This document shows, piece by piece, positions 14,753 through 22,017 of a stretch of 31,087 nt of DNA. The translations under genes were made by a program, and so were the position numbers. Numbering within the stretch: the stretch's first letter is position 1; every line of letters starts with the position of its first letter. Source of the DNA: an uncultured Microbacterium sp. (lineage in GTDB: Bacteria; Actinomycetota; Actinomycetes; Actinomycetales; Microbacteriaceae); NCBI GenBank assembly GCA_947647645.1, contig CANSLE010000004.1, positions 1-31,087 of the forward strand, written 5' to 3'. A model generated the notes under the pieces. It was not told the DNA's origin and made no database searches. It saw only the letters and a program-made list of their open reading frames with translations.

Positions 14753-15232
14753 TTAGCCAGCTGGGCGCTCTCCACACCGCGAGATGGCATTCAGGTAGAT
14801 GGAAGGTGTCGCTTCTTCCGGCTTGGAGCCCATGACATTGACCTGTACCTCGGTGCGAGTGTTGCGCAGCTCCACAGTCGGGAACGACAGTTTCAGGCCC
14901 ACCGGGATATTCTGCCAGCCGTCGCCGAGGCGCGATGGGAGTTCATTGACTACGGAGGAAACATCGGTGCCCGTCGGAAGCACGATGTCTACGGATCCCG
15001 TGTAAAAGAAGCCGTCCCGTTTACCCCCGACCATGCTGATTTCGCATGAGTCCGGCGCTTGTTCTGGCCGCGAGGTGGCTACCGCTCCAGCTGGCATGAG
15101 GTTGATAATCTCCTGCAGAGACGCCTTCGTCTCGCCGGAGACGTCTACGTAGCTTGGCATTGAACTTGTTGCACACCCTCCCATAAGAAGCGCAATCGCC
15201 AGAAGCCCCGCGAGGCAGGCCGCACGTTTCAT
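14753..15232 (-). CDS. lipoprotein, likely immunity protein 2 of the effector locus
   Basis: A 159-residue lipoprotein: a signal peptide MKRAACLAGLLAIALLMGGC with the lipid-modified Cys at residue 20, then a compact extracytoplasmic domain. Two cysteines (C63 in DSCEIS and C153 in ISRCGE) flank the domain and could form a disulfide. It shares layout and spacing with the lipoprotein at 16213-16710, which also has Cys71 and Cys152, so the two look like diverged copies. It begins 10 bp after the shortened hydrolase gene, with AGAGG as ribosome binding site. By analogy with effector loci, I infer that it protects the cell from the hydrolase from outside the membrane. It has no recognised family; the immunity role is not shown. 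Confidence 0.75.
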   Translation of the reverse strand: MKRAACLAGLLAIALLMGGCATSSMPSYVDVSGETKASLQEIINLMPAGAVATSRPEQAPDSCEISMVGGKRDGFFYTGSVDIVLPTGTDVSSVVNELPSRLGDGWQNIPVGLKLSFPTVELRNTRTEVQVNVMGSKPEEATPSIYLNAISRCGERPAG

Positions 15233-15242
15233 CTATCTGCCT

Positions 15243-16238
15243 CTACTCAAGCAATCGCTGGACATTATGGAGCGCTGAGCCATTGATGTTCTCCTCGTCG
15301 CTCATGAGGTTGATGTGGTTCTCGACCGCCGCTGGTACTTGCATCGGAACGGCCAGCGGGCCGGCCAAGACGGTCTCGAGCTGAGCGATGGAAGGGTTCA
15401 TCGGCAGGCCACTCATCCCTGAGTCGAGGACGTGTATGCCGTGAATCGACTCTGAAGCTACTCCGAAACCAACATCCCAAGCCTGCTGGCCACCGTAGAT
15501 GCGGTTGACGTCATTCGGTGCCTGGATCGCATATCGGGTGACATTCTCTGCGGGCTCGTAGCCGTACATCGCGCCGACGCCTCCCGCGAGCACCCGAGCG
15601 GTCGGTGTACCACCATGACTCTCCGCGGCGGAGCCCACGGCCGTGGCGTAGGAGTGCTCATAGCTCAAGGTAGGAACGCCTGGCATGGCGGCGAAGATGC
15701 CCCGCTCAAACGCGGCGAGCTCCGGGGCTCGGGCAACGGCAAACGCATTGTTCTGCGGGCCGTTGTACCAGAAGTCGGCGGGGTTCGGAGTGAGGTACGG
15801 CATGGGTCCTGTCACCACTGTGAATGCAAGGACGCTGTGCTGTCGCGAGTTTTTCACCTGCCAGTCCGCGAACCCTGTGGTCGGCTTTTGGCTGGTGAAT
15901 TCGCTGATGCTCGCGTTGGTGCCGGGAACGACGAACAGTGCGGATCTCGCGGTGCGTGGGTCTCCAGCCATTTCGATGATCGCGCCCTTCTCGGGTCGCC
16001 AGAGGTAGAGCTGTACGTCTCCGTCGGCTACGCGTCGGAGGTAGTTGACCAAGTGTGGGTCGACGAAGTTTGTGTTGATGGTGGAGAGGTGGTTGAAGTC
16101 AGCGGCGAACTGACGTCGTTCCAGGTCTGGCAGTTGGTTCGCCGCGTTGATGCGATTCGCGGGGACGCGGATTGCCGGCGGGAGCCCGTCGAGTGCGCCG
16201 ATGAGGGTGGGCCTAGTACTGCTCGCCCGGACGAACAT
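15243..16238 (-). CDS. shortened alpha/beta-hydrolase, second copy of the effector domain
   Basis: A 331-residue protein collinear with residues 240-577 of the effector at 16707-18440: TLIGALDGLPPAIRVPANRI matches TLIGALGGIPTMVRVAANRL, DVQLYLWRP matches AVQLYLYQP, and HNVQRLLE matches RSVQRDLLR. The hydrolase Ser is kept at S196 (EHSYATA), but the small residue after the nucleophile elbow is Ala (S-Y-A) instead of Gly (S-W-G). The last His (H308, NHINLMSDEEN) is kept. The N-terminal helical delivery region is missing. Its ATG (16236-16238) lies inside the end of the preceding lipoprotein gene (25 nt overlap), without a Shine-Dalgarno. This is an orphan toxin module of the kind that can recombine into a full effector, or a decaying copy. 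Confidence 0.8.
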   Translation of the reverse strand: MFVRASSTRPTLIGALDGLPPAIRVPANRINAANQLPDLERRQFAADFNHLSTINTNFVDPHLVNYLRRVADGDVQLYLWRPEKGAIIEMAGDPRTARSALFVVPGTNASISEFTSQKPTTGFADWQVKNSRQHSVLAFTVVTGPMPYLTPNPADFWYNGPQNNAFAVARAPELAAFERGIFAAMPGVPTLSYEHSYATAVGSAAESHGGTPTARVLAGGVGAMYGYEPAENVTRYAIQAPNDVNRIYGGQQAWDVGFGVASESIHGIHVLDSGMSGLPMNPSIAQLETVLAGPLAVPMQVPAAVENHINLMSDEENINGSALHNVQRLLE

Positions 16239-16710
16239 CGTCGGGTTTCGGGAAGCACGCAGACCCCGAGACTATCGACAGTACCGCCCCACGCTTCATG
16301 GGTCCAACAATCCATATCGACCCATCCGAGTAGGTAATATCGAGGACCTGATCCGGTCCATCTGCCCGAACCTGGGTACTGAACCCAGCGCGACCAGCAA
16401 AGTCCTTCCGGACGAGTTCGAGAATGCCAGCGACGTTCGCGCCATCCGCGAGGTCGGCGTGCGCTCCACCTGTCCAGCGGACTGCGCCTTTCTCAGCGCA
16501 CGTGAGGAGGACGCCGGATGAGTTCTGGCTCGTGTCGACAGCGTCCTGTGCGGGGACAAGGCCCAGAATCTCTCTCTCAATGGCTTGTGTCGATTCCTTC
16601 GCCTGCTGGGGGGTCATGTTCACAGCACTGCCTTTCGAAGTGCATCCAGCAAGGACTATCCCCGCTAGCAGGATTGACGTGACGCGAAGCGCGTGAGTGG
16701 TTCTCTTCAC
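16213..16710 (-). CDS. lipoprotein, likely immunity protein 1 of the effector
   Basis: A 165-residue lipoprotein starting with GTG. Its signal peptide ends in IVLAGC with the lipidated Cys at residue 23, and the mature domain carries Cys71 (LLTCAEK) and Cys152 (SACFPKP). The GTGA overlaps the effector's stop codon by 4 bases, so translation is coupled, as expected of an effector-immunity pair. Surface display fits an immunity protein against a toxin acting on lipids outside the membrane. The family is not recognised; the role is inferred from gene position, lipobox and pairing. Confidence 0.8.
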   Translation of the reverse strand: MKRTTHALRVTSILLAGIVLAGCTSKGSAVNMTPQQAKESTQAIEREILGLVPAQDAVDTSQNSSGVLLTCAEKGAVRWTGGAHADLADGANVAGILELVRKDFAGRAGFSTQVRADGPDQVLDITYSDGSIWIVGPMKRGAVLSIVSGSACFPKPDDVRPGEQY

Positions 16711-18440
16711 CGGAGTAGGTCTCTCTGAACCGAACGGAGAATGGCGAGATTCTCGTTGTCACTGCTGGCCACGAGAGAGTGGGTGCCTGCGAGGTCTGTG
16801 TTCATGGGGATCCTGACGGGCTCACTGGCGGCGTACGGGCTGCTGCTGGTCGGCAGCGTGAGCGTCCAGTCACCGTGGGTGGGAATGGGATCGCCAAGGG
16901 GCTTGGCGAAGGCGGGGTTGGTGTCCGGAATGTTCCCGGCGCCGACGAGATCAAGGTCTTTCGCGACGGTGAGGAAGTCGGTGTAGGTGTAGTGCGAGTA
17001 GGCAGTGTTGCTCTGTCCTTCCCATCCCGGCGGCATCCATGCGCCGGATAGGGAGACGACACTGTCGTATCTCGCTCCCTTGAGTTCAGAGGCGGTCGTC
17101 GCGGCGAGGCCCCAAGAGTGAGCAATCGCGTCGTGTCGTGCCGAGGTGAGATGAGGGTCGGTCGCGACTTCATTCTGGAACGCGGCCAGACCACCACCCG
17201 TCTTGAGGGCAAGGGGAGCTTCGTTTGCGGCGAGAATCCCGTCTACTTGCGCTGTTCCGGGGGCCTGTCCGGGGAACTCACTGCCGTGCCAGACGAACAC
17301 GACCATGTCCTGGTCTTGCCCGTTCAACCACCTTCCGACCTGCTGCACGTCGTCAGTGTAGAAGGAGTATTGGTTGCTGAATGTGCCGGGCACGTAGGTG
17401 ATGGCATGCGTCGTCGACGCGCTCGGGTTGCCGATCATCTCGACTATGCGATCTTGGTCTGGTTGGTAGAGGTAGAGCTGGACCGCTCCCGACATGACAC
17501 GCTCCAGGTACTCCGACTTCTTCTGTAGCTGGTCGAGGCTGCGGTTGCTCCCGATGGCGCCGACGGTGAGGTCGTTGATGTCGCGGGGGCTTGCAAACCA
17601 GCGCTCTTGTGCAATCTCATTCTGCGTTGTCCGGTACTCGACAGCGGCGTTGAGGCGGTTCGCCGCGACGCGCACCATTGTTGGTATCCCGCCTAAGGCG
17701 CCGATGAGGGTGGAGCCGCCGAGGACGAGGGCGTGTTGCTGGTCGAGGGTGAGGTTCTGCCACCACGCTGCGGTCTGCTCGGGTGTCTGCGCGGTGAGGA
17801 GCTTGTCGATGAGTTCGGGGTGTGCAGCGAGGAGGGTGGCGATGTCGGTCTCACTCATACCGCCGAGCTGCGCAAGGGTCATGTTCGCGGGTGCTCCGGG
17901 GGTCGACCAGGATGCGAGCGTTCCGCGGGATGTGGTGCCAGTGAGGGCGATGAGGGCGGCGTTGTCGGCGGCGGCGCGTTCGTTGGCGAGTTGATCGAGC
18001 TGGGCGTTCAGTCCTCGGAGACGCCATTGCGTGTCGGCGATACGGGACTCGGAGCGTTTGATGAGGTCCGGGTCGTCCCACAGTTCGAGGTCGCGGCGCA
18101 GGAAGCGCATCCCGGAGGTCGCGTGGTCGATCTGGCTGGTGATGCTCGTCTGCCGCATCTTGATCGACTCGACCTGGGAAGCGTACCCGGACAATGTGTT
18201 CGCGTCCGCCGTGGCCTGCTCGGTGACCTGCTGTAGCTCAGCGGACGCGGATGCGAGGCTGGACGCAAGAGTCGTGGATGCGGACGCCTGCCACCCTTGC
18301 TGTCGCGCCGCGTCCGCCGCGCTGAGGTCTCCGAGAGCATCGCCTGCTCGGGAGGCGACGGTCGAGTTCATACCTGCGCCCGCTCGGATGTCCGCTGGGC
18401 TTCCGGCGCCGGGGTCTGCCTCAGACCAGTGCGCGCTCAT
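16707..18440 (-). CDS. type VII-type alpha/beta-hydrolase effector (DUF1023-like)
   Basis: A 577-residue protein without a signal peptide. Residues 1-170 are helical, Ala/Gln/Ser-rich (coiled-coil-like ASAELQQVTEQATADANTL; MRFLRRDLELWDDP), like the delivery domain of WXG-type substrates. Residues 240-577 are an alpha/beta-hydrolase resembling DUF1023/Abhydrolase_8: AITYVPGTFSN (347-355; start of the hydrolase core), the nucleophile elbow AHSWG with S442, and a last His H554 in AGTHSLVASSDNENL. The acid residue is not assigned. It would cleave an ester or lipid bond. Two WXG-type genes lie upstream (ATGA overlap with the 93-aa one) and a lipoprotein downstream. Toxin function and secretion are inferred; no activity can be read from the sequence. 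Confidence 0.85.
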   Translation of the reverse strand: MSAHWSEADPGAGSPADIRAGAGMNSTVASRAGDALGDLSAADAARQQGWQASASTTLASSLASASAELQQVTEQATADANTLSGYASQVESIKMRQTSITSQIDHATSGMRFLRRDLELWDDPDLIKRSESRIADTQWRLRGLNAQLDQLANERAAADNAALIALTGTTSRGTLASWSTPGAPANMTLAQLGGMSETDIATLLAAHPELIDKLLTAQTPEQTAAWWQNLTLDQQHALVLGGSTLIGALGGIPTMVRVAANRLNAAVEYRTTQNEIAQERWFASPRDINDLTVGAIGSNRSLDQLQKKSEYLERVMSGAVQLYLYQPDQDRIVEMIGNPSASTTHAITYVPGTFSNQYSFYTDDVQQVGRWLNGQDQDMVVFVWHGSEFPGQAPGTAQVDGILAANEAPLALKTGGGLAAFQNEVATDPHLTSARHDAIAHSWGLAATTASELKGARYDSVVSLSGAWMPPGWEGQSNTAYSHYTYTDFLTVAKDLDLVGAGNIPDTNPAFAKPLGDPIPTHGDWTLTLPTSSSPYAASEPVRIPMNTDLAGTHSLVASSDNENLAILRSVQRDLLR

Positions 18441-18718
18441 CGTGCGCCCACCGCGTTCGCGGCTGCCGTGTCCGCGTCGATCATCGCTGACACCGCGTCG
18501 CGTACCCCGTTCGCTCGCAGCAGGAGCGCATCGGAGATGACGCGCACGCGCGCTGCGCGCAGGCGGCTCGACTGAACGACCGCACCGGCCACGGCGGCGG
18601 AACCCGTCCAGGATGCGTCCCGGATCTCAGTCAACCCGTCCAAGCGTGATGCTGCGGTGTTGACGTGGGTCGCAACCGTGCCGACAGCCGCGTAGTCCGC
18701 TATCAGGTTGCCCGGCAT
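18437..18718 (-). CDS. WXG100-like small helical protein
   Basis: A 93-residue, all-helical, Ala-rich protein with a W-x-G turn (W37-T38-G39 in DASWTGSAAV) between two predicted helices, the hallmark of WXG100/ESAT-6-like type VII proteins. It lacks a signal peptide. It overlaps the effector start by 4 bases (ATGA) and follows the Esx-like gene by 11 bp, so the three are co-translated. It may act as a partner or chaperone of the effector for targeting to the secretion machine. Confidence 0.8.
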   Translation of the reverse strand: MPGNLIADYAAVGTVATHVNTAASRLDGLTEIRDASWTGSAAVAGAVVQSSRLRAARVRVISDALLLRANGVRDAVSAMIDADTAAANAVGAR

Positions 18719-18729
18719 GATGCCCCCGG

Positions 18730-19026
18730 TCAGCGGCCGATGCGCGACGCGATCTGCGTGTCGACCTCTTGGAGGGTCTGCGCGGTGGTGCGCAGGAACG
18801 CGGCGAGGTCCTCGAGCCCGCCGATCGTGTTGGTCGCTCCGGAGGTGAACCTGTTGTAGGCCTCCTGGTAGGCGCCGGAGGAGCGGTCGGTGACGAAGCC
18901 CTGTGCGACGAGCGCGTTGATCTGCGACTGGAGGCGCTGCAGGGTCGTGTTGATCTCGTCGCGACCGGCGATGAGCTGGTCGGCGCGTGAGGTCATCTCA
19001 CCGTAGGTGACGTTCATGTTGGCCAT
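18730..19026 (-). CDS. Esx-like (WXG100 superfamily) protein
   Basis: A 98-residue helical hairpin protein: MANMNVTYGEMTSRADQLIA with two helices of about 35 residues each around a turn GFVTDRSSGAYQEAYNRF. It has the size and start of actinobacterial ESAT-6-like proteins, but the W-x-G of the turn is replaced, as happens in some members. A GGGGGAAC Shine-Dalgarno precedes the ATG. It lies 113 bp after the secretion-ATPase stub and is first of the effector operon. Such proteins are secreted as dimers by type VII systems. Confidence 0.87.
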   Translation of the reverse strand: MANMNVTYGEMTSRADQLIAGRDEINTTLQRLQSQINALVAQGFVTDRSSGAYQEAYNRFTSGATNTIGGLEDLAAFLRTTAQTLQEVDTQIASRIGR

Positions 19027-19139
19027 CAGAGTTCCCCCTCTGTTGTTGCTGCACCCTCGCGCCGGGCGAAGGTCGTTCTCACGTGATGAGACGCTTTCCC
19101 TCCCACTTTATGACGGGGCTTCGTGACTAAATAGCCGGA

Positions 19140-19487
19140 TCATGTCCCCTTTTCGGGGGACAAGACCGCGACCTGCACGCGTCGGACCCGGCCCGCGGTG
19201 ACCGCGAAACCCCGTCCGACCGGGAAATCTGCCCGCGTCGCGCGCGGGAACTGAACCCGGAAGATACTGGCCCCGTCAGCCTCTTCCGGCTGCAGGACGA
19301 TGCCCGCGCGGGCAGTCTTCAGCTCACTGAAGATCTGCCACGCCGACCCCGCGGTGACCGTGTCGGTCTCCACCAGCATCCGCGTCCGCGGGCTGCGACG
19401 AGCGGCTTTCATGAGCCGCGCGTTGAGTCCCGCATAGTGGTGTAGCGCGCGGTGGCCAGGCTCGTCGGTTACGACATAGACGCGGTC
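19140..19487 (-). pseudogene. FtsK/SpoIIIE (EccC-like) secretion ATPase, C-terminal stub
   Basis: The frame ends with AWQIFSELKTARAGIVLQPE, ADGASIFRVQFPRATRADFP and VGRGFAVTAGRVRRVQVAVL. This is the end of the last FtsK/SpoIIIE-type ATPase domain of EccC-like type VII secretion ATPases; ELKTARAGIVLQPEE followed by RADFP.GRG is the family pattern. Only about 113 residues remain. The sequence is interrupted near 19487 by the IS256 element, and no upstream part is found in the window. The stub directly precedes the Esx-like gene, the expected order in small type VII loci. The ATPase is lost here. Confidence 0.82.
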
Positions 19488-20261
19488 ACCGTGTGATCCT
19501 TCGAGGAAACTCTCACATCCCACTCGAACGGAATCATCACGATGACCGCACCTCATATTGTCGACCCTGCGAGCGTGCTCGCTGAGGCCTTGTCCGACGC
19601 GTAGCCGGATCTGATGCGCAGCTTGCTGCAGACGAAGATCAACGCGCTGCTGTCCGCGGACGCGGATGCCGTCGTCGGCGCCGAATGGGAACACCGCAGT
19701 CCCGACCGCACGACCCCGCGCAACGGGTACCGGCACCGCGATCTCGACACCCGGGTCGGAACGATCGACGTCCAGATTCCGAAGCTCCGGCAGGGCACGT
19801 ACTTCCCGGACTGGCTGCTCGAGCGCCGCAAGTGCGCCGAGACCGCGATGATCACCGTGGTCGCGGACTGCTACCTCGCCGGCGTGAGCACGCGCCGGAT
19901 GGACAAGCTCGTCAAGACTCTCGGGATCCACTCGCTGTCCAAGTCGCAGCTGTCGCGGATGGCGGCCGAGCTCGATGAACACGTCGAGCAGTTCCGGCAC
20001 CGGCCACTCGATGACGCCGGCCCGTTTACGTTCGTCGCCGCCGACGCGCTCACGATGAAGGTCCGTGAAGGCGGCCGCGTGGTCAACGCCGTCGTCCTCG
20101 TCGCGACCGGCGTGAACGCGGACGGGCGCCGTGAAGTCCTCGGCCTGCGCGTCGCGACCAGCGAGACGGGAGCGGCTTGGAACAGCTTCTTCGCTGACCT
20201 CGTCGCCCGCGGCCTGGGCGGAGTACGTCTCGTGACCAGCGACGCTCACGCCGGGCTCTGA
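19488..20261 (+). pseudogene. IS256 (Mutator) transposase remnant with amber codon
   Basis: The transposase start MTAPHIVDPASVLAEALSDA at 19542 is followed by an in-frame TAG (19602-19604) where the family has a Ser codon (TCG), then PDLMRSLLQTKINALLSADA onward. The sequence WEHRSPDRTTPRNGYRHRDL and the GTYFPDWLLERRKCAETAMI region are typical. Two of the DDE acidic residues remain (AADALTMKVREGG; LVTSDAHAGL), but the protein stops at 20261, at the junction with another remnant, so the third acid is lost. The 50 bases before the ATG should contain the left end of the element. It cut the EccC-like gene. Confidence 0.88.
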
Positions 20262-20487
20262 GCGAGCGTCAGCCCACCTGCATAGAGCTGGGCGGCGTCC
20301 TGTCGGATCGCGTCCGGCAACTCTGGTTGGCGCGCTGCCAAGCCCGCCTGCCGAGCTATCTCCCGCACAGTGCCGCGGTGCACGTTGAACCGCGTCGCCA
20401 GCTCCCGCACGGGCACGCGCCCTCGGCGTACCCGGCGATCAGCTCGGCTCGATTGGAGACGCTCAAACGGGTTTGAGACTGACGCGA
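20262..20487 (-). pseudogene. recombinase-associated HTH protein remnant
   Basis: Reading right to left, QTRLSVSNRAELIAGYAEG is followed by a frame break near 20418 and then VPVRELATRFNVHRGTVREI with ARQAGLAARQPELPDAIRQD and AAQLYAGGLTLAQ. The pattern is that of a small HTH protein found beside serine recombinases, with two HTH-like repeats. It is broken and truncated exactly at the end of the IS256 remnant (20261/20262), showing successive rearrangement. It may belong to the same element type as the serine recombinase remnant at 7.7-8.26 kb. Confidence 0.55.
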
Positions 20488-20656
20488 ATTCTCCCGCACG
20501 GGACCGCGCTTATCGGCGATCTGAGCGCCCCGAGGGCGCGACCCACGAGCCCGCGATCCCCGTAGAACACGGGAAATCAGCGATCCGAGCGGCTTCCGGG
20601 GGTTTGAGAAGCTGCTACGGAAGTCCACCAAACGATGTCTCGCGACATGTGTCCCC

Positions 20657-20689
20657 GTCAAGAGCCCGGCCATCGGCCGGGCTCTTGAC
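20657..20689. terminator. perfect 15-bp hairpin
   Basis: GTCAAGAGCCCGGCC and GGCCGGGCTCTTGAC pair perfectly around a 3-nt ATC loop. It is about 60 bp after the SnoaL-like gene's stop on the minus strand and may be its terminator, or an element end. There is no T-run on either side. Confidence 0.5.
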
Positions 20690-20749
20690 GTTGGTTGCGT
20701 CATGAGCGCCGGTGGCCGGCGGCGATGGTGCAGACCCACGCGGCAGCCC

Positions 20750-21106
20750 CTAGACCTCGATGGCCAGCCGGCGGATGAGCTCGTCCTGAAGCTCGAACTG
20801 GTATCGCAGCGTGACCGTGCCGCCGGGGAAGTCGCCGTCGAGCCGGATCTGCACGACCGCACGATCATCGCCGGCGACCTGCTGGCCGATCCGGGTGCTG
20901 GTGTAGGAGTACTCGCTCGAGGACCGCGCGATCCACGCGGCGATCGCGTCAATGCCCTCGTAGGTGTTCCCGTCGTCGAGGACCGTCGCATCCGCAGCGA
21001 ACGTCGCGGCTGCGTCGGCGTGGCGGCGCTCGTCGTGGGCGTCGAGGTAGGCGACGACAGGTGCGGGCAGTGCCGTTGGCTCATAGCCGGTGAAGGCATC
21101 GGTCAT
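20750..21106 (-). CDS. SnoaL-like (NTF2-fold) small protein
   Basis: A 118-residue alpha+beta-barrel protein of the SnoaL/NTF2 type: APVVAYLDAHDERRHADAAA, FAADATVLDDGNTYEGIDAI and AAWIARSSSEYSYTSTRIGQ are the helix-strand pattern of SnoaL_2 proteins. Members bind a hydrophobic small molecule and either isomerise/hydrolyse it or only bind it; no catalytic set is evident. The GGAGAACACA ribosome binding site precedes the ATG. It follows the SDR gene by 35 bp on the same strand, so both probably serve one oxidation/reduction step under HxlR control. Confidence 0.85.
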   Translation of the reverse strand: MTDAFTGYEPTALPAPVVAYLDAHDERRHADAAATFAADATVLDDGNTYEGIDAIAAWIARSSSEYSYTSTRIGQQVAGDDRAVVQIRLDGDFPGGTVTLRYQFELQDELIRRLAIEV

Positions 21107-21141
21107 TGTGTTCTCCTTTTCGTGGGGGCTGAGACAGCCGA

Positions 21142-21939
21142 CTAGATGGTGCGGATCGTGCCGCCGTCGACGACGATCTCGGCGCCGAGAATGCTGGCGG
21201 CGGCATCGGAGGCGAGGAATGCGATCGCTGCCGCGACCTCGTCCGGGGTGGCGAAACGTCCCAGCGGCACGCCGCCGAGCGAGGAGACCAGAGAGTTCCA
21301 GGCGGCATCCGCGTCGCCGTCGAATCGCTCGGTCAGGCGCTGGACGAGATGCTCTGCGCCTTCGGTCTGGATGCCGCCCGGGGAGACCGTGTTGACGCGG
21401 ACGCCATGCGGGGCGAGCTGACCGGCCAGCCCTTTGCTGTAGGTGCGCAGAGCGGCTTTGGCCGCGGCATACGCGAGAGTTCCATCCCAGAGGGGCATCC
21501 GCGCTTGGATCGACGCCACATGGATGATCGCCCCCTGGCCCGCATCGAGCATCGAGGGCACCAGCTCGCGGTCGAGGCGCACCGCGGAGAGCAGGTTGAG
21601 GTTCAGCTCCTGCATCCACTCCGCCTCGCCCAGCACGCCGAAGCCCCCGGAAGGAGAGTGGGATCCACCCGCGACATGCACCACGACGTCCGGAACTCCC
21701 TGGTCGAGAACGTGCCTGGCAGCTCCACGAACCGACTCGGGATCAGTGAGGTCGGCGGGGATGTGGCGCGCTGCATCGCTCTCGCCCGCGGTGCGGGCGA
21801 TGACGGTGACGCTCATCCCCGCGTCCTGCAGACGGCGCACAACGGCCGCACCCGTTCCCCGCGTCCCGCCGGTGACAACCGCACGCGGCGTGGCGGCGGT
21901 ACCCGGCCCGGAACCAGTAACTTCTGTTTTCGCAGTCAT
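21142..21939 (-). CDS. SDR-family oxidoreductase
   Basis: A 265-residue SDR: the glycine motif is VVTGGTRGTGAAVVRRLQDA, and Ser143 (HVASIQAR), Tyr157 and Lys161 (LAYAAAKAAL) form the catalytic set. The end ILGAEIVVDGGTIRTI is the normal C-terminus. The first 20 residues before PRAVVTGG are low-complexity. There is no Shine-Dalgarno; the ATG is only 4 bases from the palindrome that overlaps the -10 element TAATCT, so transcription probably starts within a few bases of the ATG. Divergent to the HxlR gene; likely controlled by it. The substrate is unknown. Confidence 0.92.
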   Translation of the reverse strand: MTAKTEVTGSGPGTAATPRAVVTGGTRGTGAAVVRRLQDAGMSVTVIARTAGESDAARHIPADLTDPESVRGAARHVLDQGVPDVVVHVAGGSHSPSGGFGVLGEAEWMQELNLNLLSAVRLDRELVPSMLDAGQGAIIHVASIQARMPLWDGTLAYAAAKAALRTYSKGLAGQLAPHGVRVNTVSPGGIQTEGAEHLVQRLTERFDGDADAAWNSLVSSLGGVPLGRFATPDEVAAAIAFLASDAAASILGAEIVVDGGTIRTI

Positions 21940-21943
21940 AACA

Positions 21944-21960
21944 ACTGCTAGATTAGCAGT
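21944..21960. promoter_or_regulatory. perfect 7+3+7 palindrome, probable HxlR operator
   Basis: ACTGCTA and TAGCAGT are complementary around GAT. The site lies 4 bp before the SDR start and overlaps its probable -10 (TAATCT on the minus strand). A bound regulator would block the SDR/SnoaL promoter. The divergent HxlR gene, 57 bp away, is the natural candidate. Confidence 0.65.
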
Positions 21961-21966
21961 AACATC

Positions 21967-21998
21967 CGCGATGGGCGGATCGTCGTCCGCCCATCGCG
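21967..21998 (+). promoter_or_regulatory. 13-bp hairpin in the HxlR leader
   Basis: CGCGATGGGCGGA pairs perfectly with TCCGCCCATCGCG around the 6-nt loop TCGTCG, ending 19 bp before the HxlR start codon and 6 bp from the next palindrome. It could be a second operator or an RNA hairpin in the 5' leader. I cannot distinguish these from sequence. Confidence 0.5.
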
Positions 21999-22017
21999 CG
22001 TTCTCGAGGAGGGGTGA

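Noticed and set aside
19140..20249. 369-residue minus-strand frame as an intact gene
   Set aside because: Only the last 113 codons are the ATPase stub; the rest is antisense to the IS256 transposase.
7524..20700. Second copy of the tRNA-Ala 3' end as attachment site
   Set aside because: I looked for the T-arm and acceptor sequence further along and did not find it, so integration into this tRNA is not supported by a direct repeat here.
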